A stretch of 64,000 nucleotides of DNA from positions 806,001 to 870,000 of the forward strand of contig RCSZ01000007.1 in assembly GCA_014898425.1 (NCBI GenBank), in the 5' to 3' direction. Below, piece after piece: positions 56,861 through 64,000 of this stretch; position 1 is the first letter of the stretch, and every line of letters begins with the position of its first letter. Below the pieces are notes generated by a model. The model was not told the DNA's origin. It ran no database searches and saw only the letters and a program-made list of their open reading frames with translations. The translations under genes were made by a program, and so were the position numbers. This DNA comes from Botryotinia globosa (taxonomy: Eukaryota > Ascomycota > Leotiomycetes > Helotiales > Sclerotiniaceae).

Positions 56861-57919
56861 ATGAATAAAAGAGACGAAGACGAGAGTCCGGACAGTCCAT
56901 TCGGCATACCTCAATCTTCAAATAATGATGGAACAAAAAGTAGTAATAACATCCCCTCCACATCATCACCCACAAATCCTCCCGGTCTTGAATCTCATCT
57001 CATTGCCTCTCCATCAAAAGGTTTGGACGTAGGTTATGTCATCGGCATACTAATCGCAGTTGCTGTCGCTATTTTTCTCATCATAGCTTTAATCGACATC
57101 CTCCTTCTTTCTTCCCGTATCCAGAATTCGATATTGAGGAATAGATTCCTGAAATTGAATGGGAGACGGCAATCTGGCTCTTCGCAATACTACTCTCGAC
57201 GGAATGAGAAATTAGATAAGAAATCTTTACCTACAATCCCTGATCCAGCATATTTTTCAAAGGATATTAGAGCGAGTGATTGGAGGAGGAGTGACTTTTC
57301 GGGATACTCGGAGTCGAGGTACTCGAGGAGTATGTCTTTTGATAGTGGGGTGGGATGGGGTAGAGATGAGGAGGAAGGTTATGCAAAAAGTATTATTGGG
57401 GGTGGAAGAGAGTGGGATGAGAAATCTACGAGATCGATTGCGAGGTCTATCAGACAAGAGAGGGGGAGTAAAGATAATGGGGTCATCAGATCGGGCATGG
57501 GAGTTGGAAAGGGTCATGATGAGGGGGAGGGGGAGTGGTCTTCCATGTATGAGGAATCGATCTATACAGACGATGGACGAGACAATCCGATTCCTGATAC
57601 TTATAATCCTTCCCATCCATCTCACACTCTTCACGCATCTCAATCTCCGGATCGCAGAACACAGAAACCATACGACGAAGAGAATACAATGGGATTCACC
57701 ACAAAAGAAAGAGCAGAGATCAAACGAACGAAAACTCCACACAAATATGAAGGGAGAATTAAAGCGGGAATGGGCGTGCAGAAAAAATATACGATGATTT
57801 TTATAAGGGAAGTGGAGGAGCTGAGGAGGGCGATGGAGAGCATGGAGAGCATGGAGGAGAGGGATCGAGTGAATTTTGACATTTGGAGGAGGTTTTGGAG
57901 CAGAGGGGGGTATTATTAA
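56861..57919 (+). CDS. single-pass membrane hypothetical protein
   Basis: Intronless 352-residue protein. Residues 1-55 are polar (Asp/Ser/Asn/Pro). Residues about 57-86 form one strong membrane segment (VGYVIGILIAVAVAIFLIIALIDILLL), followed by a basic stretch, so the long C-terminal part probably faces the cytosol. That part is rich in Arg, Ser, Gly, Asp and Glu with RSxS-like patterns and GRDE-type clusters, likely disordered. There is no cleavable signal peptide. No family recognised. The layout recalls fungal Wsc/Mid2-type or other single-pass wall-sensing proteins only in shape, not in motifs. It stops 30-40 bp before the second AT-rich island. Confidence 0.6.
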   Translation: MNKRDEDESPDSPFGIPQSSNNDGTKSSNNIPSTSSPTNPPGLESHLIASPSKGLDVGYVIGILIAVAVAIFLIIALIDILLLSSRIQNSILRNRFLKLNGRRQSGSSQYYSRRNEKLDKKSLPTIPDPAYFSKDIRASDWRRSDFSGYSESRYSRSMSFDSGVGWGRDEEEGYAKSIIGGGREWDEKSTRSIARSIRQERGSKDNGVIRSGMGVGKGHDEGEGEWSSMYEESIYTDDGRDNPIPDTYNPSHPSHTLHASQSPDRRTQKPYDEENTMGFTTKERAEIKRTKTPHKYEGRIKAGMGVQKKYTMIFIREVEELRRAMESMESMEERDRVNFDIWRRFWSRGGYY

Positions 57920-58626
57920 ATTAAAATATATTTGAATGTTTATTGCTTATCAATATTTGGCTATAGAATTTTATATTTATATATTTATATATTTATATCA
58001 TAGAATTTATCATCTTATACAACAATATATAATTGAGTATAGCACTTTTCCAATATGTTTAGTCTTATGATTACTATATAATCTTTTATTTATTCAATTC
58101 ATATATAAACTTTAAACCCTTAATTAGATGATTTCGTTGTTCAATCAGAATATATAAAGTAAGTATAATCCTTATAATTATATCTCAAGTGAATCTAATT
58201 TATTGTTATTATATATACCTATCATATAATCAAAGTGCTCAATCGATATAGCTACTTTTTAGTAATAATTTGTTTTTATAATGAAAATAAGTCTATTAAT
58301 TTTTATAAAATGAATTAGATAGAAGAGTAATAATTAATTTAATATCTATTATTTTAATTTCCTAGATACTTATTTCTTTAATTAGTATAATAATAAGTAT
58401 TTTTTCTTTAAACAAATTATTGTTTTTAATAAATATTAATTAAATCACTTAATATTATTATAATATTAAAGGAACTAATTATTGAAGGTTTACCTTCTTA
58501 ATATTCTTCTCGCCCGTGAGGTATTAGTACTGTATATACACGAAAAATAAGAAACTCTCGCTTAATGAGATCCGATTCAAGCGATCTAATTGGTTTGATT
58601 TCCTTGGTATTGTAATTATAGTGTAG

Positions 58627-58971
58627 ATTCTTAGGGTTTTTCAACAAAATTATCTAAATTAGTTGAATAAAAAGAAAACAAAAATGATAACTATATAGAA
58701 AAAACTAAGAGCTTTAAAATGATATAATTTTTATATTGCTAGTTTTAAAACTGAGGTTTTTATAAAAAATTGAAATTGAAATAATATAAATTTTTTAATA
58801 TAAAATTCTAGGCTTTTTCAACGAAATCATTTAAATTAGCTTATTTAAGTTAATATGAATTGAATAAAAAAAAGAAAAGTGGTAACTATATATAAGAAAC
58901 TAAGGGTTTTCAAATAATATATTTTTTATATTGCTAGCTTCAAAACTAAGGGTTTTTCAAAAGATTGAAGT
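58627..58971. repeat. tandem repeat of about 170 bp, two diverged copies
   Basis: Copy 1 at about 58627-58776 and copy 2 at about 58805-58971 share TTCTTAGGGTTTTTCAAC-like starts, GGTAACTATATA-like middles, ATATTGCTAG and a CTAAGGGTTTTTCAAA-like end. Copy 2 carries a short insertion. Confidence 0.7.
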
Positions 58972-59488
58972 TTAATTAGTATAGATATAGTTAGAGCTTA
59001 TATAATCAATTAGAAAAGGACTATATTGAATGTAGTAAGTCTAAAATTAATAAAAATTATTTTAATACTATAGCTTTCGTAGTTCAGTGATATAATTAAT
59101 GATTCGAAGTGAAGTGACCTACTAAAATGTGAATAAAAATGAAAAATGTAAATAAAAATGAAAAAAAGTAATATAATGAGGTAAACCGACTTCATCTATA
59201 AGCTTTCAATAAAATTTCTTTTTTAGATTTTTATAATAATAAATATAATTATATAATACTTTCTCAAAAAGCAAGGGGTTCGGGGGCTCGCAGGCCCCTA
59301 GTAATAATAAAATTCTATTATTATAATAAAATAAGAAAAATTCAATAATATAAGAAAAATTTCTTATATTCTTTATTCTCTTTATATAAGAAAGAATATT
59401 ATTATAAAATAAAATAAAGAATTCTTTATTAAAAAAGAAATCCTTTATTAATTCTTTATTCAAAATAATAATTCATTATTTGAAAAAA

Positions 59489-59877
59489 TTGAAATATGAC
59501 GTAGGAGCTAGTCCAAATGCGGAATGACAGACGCAATATTATACAATATTATTTTTCCTTTTTCTTTATTATAAAAATTGATTACAAATCAATAAAGAAA
59601 ATTAATAAAATCGATTGCAAAATCAGAACGCCACTTACGTATTATGGGCTTGCGCCACCTACATACAGGGGGCAGGAAAAAGCATAAATAAGTAGCTTGG
59701 GTTCCTATATTCAGATCTTTTTCTAGTATCTACTTTTATATATATACAAGAATATATAATACAATTCAATAATAATAAACTCTATTTATTCTACTAGCTC
59801 AAGCTTCCAATATAGTATTATTTTAATACTATTCCCAATTCGGCTTAGCTCATCCCACGCTAAGCGAATGACCAACA
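59489..59877 (+). mobile_element. probable solo LTR of a copia-type retrotransposon
   Basis: A GC-richer block within the AT-rich island with LTR-like order: a promoter part with the TATA-like GCATAAATAAG at 59681-59691, an AATAATAAAC stretch (about 59770) that could serve polyadenylation, and a 3' end ACCAACA. The 5' boundary is unclear because a TGTTGG-type start may have been mutated. No internal region or second LTR is seen nearby. A target duplication could not be confirmed. Confidence 0.45.
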
Positions 59878-60149
59878 ACAGATATAATTATAATATTGGA
59901 ATTTTAGAAAAATAAATTATAAATAGTTGAATATATTTTGAATAAATTAAAATATAAGATGATTTCAAATAGAATTCAATATATCTTTCTATATAATCTT
60001 TTACTAAGATTATCGAACTCTCTCTAGTATACTTTCTATTATTAAGCCCTGACATTATTTAAAACTATTAGATTGACTTAGTAAGGAATTATATTAGGTT
60101 CAATAGTATTATAATTTATATCTGCCCCCTTTATAGAAGAGGGCATTAC

Positions 60150-60315
60150 TATTGGTTCGAGAAGGATACGAAAGACGTAGCACTCATAAGTATATAGGTC
60201 CTATATGTCTAATTATATTCTATCTAAAGAGCTAGTTAAGTGGGAAAGTAGTAGGCCTTATATAGGCACTACTGAAAGAGCTAGTCTCTTTCGCATCCGC
60301 TTAATCCTTTCAATA
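60150..60315 (+). mobile_element. ~165-bp MITE family, copy D (least decayed)
   Basis: Full copy, TATTGGTTCGAGAAGGATAC to CCGCTTAATCCTTTCAATA. Its ends are imperfect inverted repeats: both start TATTG and share GGATRCGAAAGA. It has the most GC of the four copies and best shows the ancestral sequence. Confidence 0.8.
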
Positions 60316-60400
60316 CAGTAGCCTTTGTATTGGGGTCATTTCCTTGAAGTGAATTCCCTATAGGTGAATTCCCTTGTTTATACAATTACTAAGCTATATA

Positions 60401-60448
60401 CGCGTTCTACCCCATATACGCACTCTGTGCGTAAGTGGGGGAGAACGT
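60401..60448. repeat. hairpin-forming inverted repeat
   Basis: Arms CGCGTTCTACCCC-ATATACGCAC and GTGCGTAAGTGGGGGAGAACG with a TCT loop and few mismatches. Probably a remnant of a mobile element. Confidence 0.75.
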
Positions 60449-61048
60449 AACACGTTCTCAGTCACGTGTTTCAACAAAAACCTCTTTTTACTCTTACTCT
60501 TTTATTTCTATTATCAATATTATAATATCTTAAGCGAATTTATTCAATACTAACTTTAGATAAACTAATAAACAATCTTATTCATTTACACCTATAATTA
60601 TAAAAGCCTATAATAATATTATTAATATTAATTTATTATAAAATAATAAGTATAATTTTTATAAAGAAATAAATAATATTTCTCATTATTCTTCTTTTAA
60701 TAAAAATATATCTTTAGAAATTAAAGCTTCTCAAAAGAAGGAAAAAGAGAATCTAAAAGATATAAAGAAGGATTATATTTTTTTGAAATTATAATAAGAA
60801 TATAATATATCTAATATTATAAATAGAAACTTAAAGATTAAGTAATAATTTATAAATTTATTCAAAATATCAAAAAAGATTAGACATCTAATTTATTAAA
60901 TTAAACTATCTAAATCTATAAGAATATATTCAATTATTAATATTATATATTTTAAATCTATATTAAATTTCTATTATTATCTTTTTATATAAAGAATTCT
61001 ATAAACCCTAAAATTAATTCCTAAATATATTCTATTTAAAAAAAAATA

Positions 61049-61393
61049 TCCCCTATACCGCTGAGAATGAGTTCCCTTGCTTAATAGAGTCTTATTAACC
61101 AATTAGATTATCAAGATTTCTTGAATTTAATTCAATATTTACATTTATTTTTTGATATAAAATTCAATCAATATTTTTTCTATATCAAAACTTCTAATAT
61201 AATAATATATACTAAATCTCAATCTTTTCTTTTTTTTGAAATTATAAAAAATCGATATTTGAAATCAAGATTTAATAATATAAAAAATATAATTGAAAAT
61301 CCATTAAAATAGTTATTCTATCTAATAAGGCTTTATTATTCAGGGTATATCGCACGGACCACTTTTGAAGCCCATTTTCAGCGGTATAGGGGA
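61049..61393. mobile_element. MITE with 21-bp termini and TA flanks
   Basis: A 345 bp element. Left end TCCCCTATACCGCTGAGAAT (61049-61069) and right end at 61373-61393 are inverted copies with a single G/A difference. TA flanks both ends (61047-61048 and 61394-61395), as for Tc1/mariner-type insertion. The interior is AT-rich with no transposase. Confidence 0.75.
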
Positions 61394-61620
61394 TAGTTTA
61401 AAAAAGAAAAAAAATCATTGAATATTTGATTCATTTTTCAAAAAAGGAATAAAAAATTTTAAAGTTTTTACAGTGGATTATTCCATTATATATAAATTTA
61501 AAAAGAAATATAAAAACTAAATGTATTTTTGCTTTAGAATACACAAAGTATTATTTTATTTGTAATATTTGTTCTACTTTTATTATATATATATATTAAA
61601 TTAGCTTAGCTTAGATTAGG

Positions 61621-64000
61621 TAAACTTGGACCAATATCTTGGCCCTTGGTATCATTCTAATCCATCATCTTTTATTCCACACAAAACCTCACAGACAACC
61701 TATCAATGCTACACTTTGATGATAGCGAAATCAGACTCTACATTATTACTCGTCGCTAACACTTGGTTTACCTGATGGCTTGCGTTCGGTCCCGTACAGA
61801 CCTCAATTTATCACTAGAGAAGTTAGTCGTGGGTCAATGAGCTGAAACTCTGTTGTGGCAGGAGCTTTGGTGGCAAGAATGGCTCCAATACATATTTACG
61901 ATCGTTCCCAATATACAGACAAAAGAAACGAATTCATTCTGCCACCGGATTGATGCGTCGATAAATTCGTCAACCTTAGGAGCTCCACAGCAGAAACTTG
62001 ATTCCAAGGTCTTCTGTTGTTTGGCTCACAAGTCCGTGGCATGATAAGGCAATTCTTGAAGAGACGGAAGTAAGACATCTACAGATTATCATTTTGGACT
62101 TTTGGTGCCCTTGAAGATAGTATCGAGCTCATGAGAATATCAAAGGATCGAGTGGCCCTGGCCTGTGGCTTGAGCTTTTTTTTTTCTTAATAATTACTAA
62201 ACATGCTCAGCTAGCCCTAGCCTTTGCATCCTTATGCTCTGTTAACTCTCCCTCTATTTCATTGCATGGGAGAAGATGTAAGGCTTGTACATCATGCCGT
62301 CTTTTTGCTATCTTTCTTGTTTATGGTTTCCCTGGAATTCTCTGTGGTATTCCAGATCCTTCTACGATTTGCCCCTCGTTCGCAAGTGCGAAAAATTACG
62401 AAACTGCATATCAATGTTTCAAATCATAAAGCTATACAGTTCAATAGCTGTGCTGTATCGGTCTATGTACGGTACAATATTTGTTATCTCAAATTATTCC
62501 ATACTATGACTTCTTGTTCATCTAAATCATGCCGCATAATACTACTCTGTTATTCGGATCACCCACCGCAGCGGCCCTGAGCCAAATTCTCTCATTCTCA
62601 GATCCAATTGAGAATAGCATTTCCTATCACCAGGCTCTGTATCAAATCCCTTATGCCCCAAAACCACATGTTATATTTCATGAGAGTTTTGTAGACAGTC
62701 TCTGGCTCAATATCATGCATCCATTCTTGCTACTGCGGAAACACATACATTCACGACTTTCATGTGCTAAAGTCATAAATCATCTCATGGCAAAAGTTGG
62801 ACATCTATGTTTCATCATCGGTGTCTACAATAACTGGATTCTTGAGTGGAACCAAGATTCCTCATACTAGTGGTATTTTGCACAAAACTAAGAATGGTTT
62901 TAAGCATACTGGGCTTCATACCTGCAACTCTCACAGAACGAAAATTGACTGAATCAATGTATTTCATTGGGCCTGTAAAGCCTTTTGGGCACCTAAGATC
63001 ATTTTCATATTCATTTAAGGGAGGAGCCGCATAGTATCTATGTCAGAGCTTCATATTCTTTATTGGCCCGTTGCCACAAACAAGTAAAAGCACGGCGGAG
63101 AAATCACTTTCACAATCATCATATGCACAAAGTTACGCCAGCTTTTTCTGCACTATCAATTACCGTTCCTTGAATCATGAAAGTTGCCATTGTCCATGAT
63201 GTTTCTACTTGATGCGTGTCGTGTGCTGCAGCTTGGTTTCTTCGTGATGGAGTCCCGAATTAATGAGGAATCGGTTTGCAAGTGAGCCACGCGATGCGAT
63301 ACCTTCTATTTGGGGGTCCGAGGGAAGAGTCCGCGGGTGAGAGGCTTATTTCTGATTTGGAAAGTGAAGGTAGAGCGAGTCGGGATGGGGTTGAATTGAG
63401 AGCAACTACGGAGATGGCGGATGTAGTAGTGTGGCGAAAGATAGGAAAAAGGGGTCTGGAAAGGTAGACTAAGAGAAAGCTGTTGGTCGTAACATAATAT
63501 TTGTAAAATTATACAAATTAGGCGGTCAAAATTATGGCCTGCAAGTCTCACTGAAAAATTCGCAAGAATGTTGTCTCGGTTCATGTATCCAAGACTGCAT
63601 ATACTGAAATTTGCTTGTTCTTTTGATCATCAGTTGTCTGTCATCTCAAATGTTTTAGGGTCTCAATGCGCTATCATTCAGGAGAAAATCAAAAATCCAT
63701 TGCTTGTTCTTCAATTGGATATAAATTATCAGAGTCCAGCTTTCAATTTTCATTGGAGTATTCTCTCTTTATATGCACCGATTTCGGTCACTCTTCTTGC
63801 TTTTAGTGAGGATGTCTCAACATATTTGAGAATCATCCAGAGTATATGCCTAGAATTCTGCTTGCAGTCTCTAGTGGCAGATTCCAGATAGACATAATGA
63901 TCGATATAGTCAGATCGCTCCCGACTCTGATTCCCTGACAGCCTGACCCAGAATTGGGGGAAGAATAATTCATAAGAGCGCAATTTCTGGGTAGATTTTA
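61621..64000. other. gene-poor flank of normal composition
   Basis: Several open frames of 60-118 codons overlap on both strands. The best is 62529-62870 (plus, ATG start, 113 codons), with no family I recognise. None shows clear splice continuation, so no gene is called. A gene may continue beyond the window edge. Confidence 0.4.

Larger units (their letters stand above)
57920..61620. other. second AT-rich, RIP-like island
   Basis: About 3.7 kb of extreme AT content with stops in all frames, interrupted by short less mutated segments (59260-59300, 59490-59880, 60130-60480 and 61330-61395). These segments contain the recognisable element remnants listed separately. No gene supported. Confidence 0.75.

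Noticed and set aside
59206..59463. 85-codon minus open frame in the AT-rich island
   Set aside because: Composition (Phe, Tyr, Ile, Asn, Lys) simply reflects AT-rich DNA.
62529..62870. 113-codon plus open frame with ATG start
   Set aside because: Residues look partly gene-like, but no family is recognised and no splice continuation was found; evidence too weak for a gene call.
1..64000. CRISPR arrays, rRNA and tRNA genes
   Set aside because: No spaced direct-repeat array, no rRNA-like conserved block, and no convincing tRNA A/B-box pair seen by eye; a covariance-model scan would be needed to exclude tRNAs fully.

Overview
This is nuclear DNA from a filamentous ascomycete. The genes carry many short GT-AG introns (mostly about 45-60 bp). 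The protein families are typically fungal: a CFEM GPI protein, fungal CorA-like and Mx-like dynamin proteins, Arp8 of INO80 and cyclin H/Ccl1. AT-rich islands show the C-to-T/G-to-A decay expected of repeat-induced point mutation (RIP). The style fits a leotiomycete such as Botrytis/Sclerotinia, but that placement is inference; no search was run.

Layout. 1-1280: unresolved, possibly broken hypothetical gene. 1730-3022: lipid-droplet-associated serine hydrolase (5 exons). 3838-7260: fungal CorA/ZntB-like metal transporter (7 exons). 7736-8407 (minus): KCTD-type BTB protein. 9433-10137: small promethin/Ldo-like membrane protein. 11024-13244: SAP-domain protein with four degenerate ~80-residue repeats. 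14626-17176: Mx-like dynamin GTPase with an in-frame TAA near its N-terminus. 18339-19547 and 19809-20870: Gfo/Idh/MocA oxidoreductase, then an amidohydrolase of the gamma-resorcylate decarboxylase type. 21769-24281: BTB-like nuclear protein. 24931-26214 (minus) and 26662-28795 (plus): cyclin H and trimethyllysine dioxygenase, divergent across about 450 bp. 29432-30285 (minus): coiled-coil protein. 32530-33489 (minus): membrane-anchored hypothetical. 37232-39565 (minus): Arp8. 44350-48445: full-size ABCB transporter. 52512-53209 (minus): CFEM GPI-anchored protein. 56861-57919: single-pass membrane hypothetical.

The first 40 kb are mostly housekeeping genes. From about 40 kb on, gene density drops: a long repeat-studded gap precedes the ABC transporter, and two AT-rich islands (about 49.2-51.8 kb and 57.9-61.6 kb) hold decayed mobile elements. 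By eye these include two nested Harbinger/Tourist-like MITEs with TTA target duplications, two elements with mariner/pogo-like TA-flanked termini, a four-copy ~165 bp MITE family, a copia-like solo LTR and a long tandem repeat. The CFEM and single-pass membrane genes sit between the islands, as often seen for fast-evolving accessory genes.

No ribosomal RNA, CRISPR array or convincing tRNA was seen. I did not find a clear new multi-gene system. The best leads are the stop codon in the dynamin gene, the nested MITEs and the unnamed repeat domain of the SAP protein. All exon joins were made by hand from reading frame and splice signals; in each multi-exon model the summed exon lengths are divisible by three.
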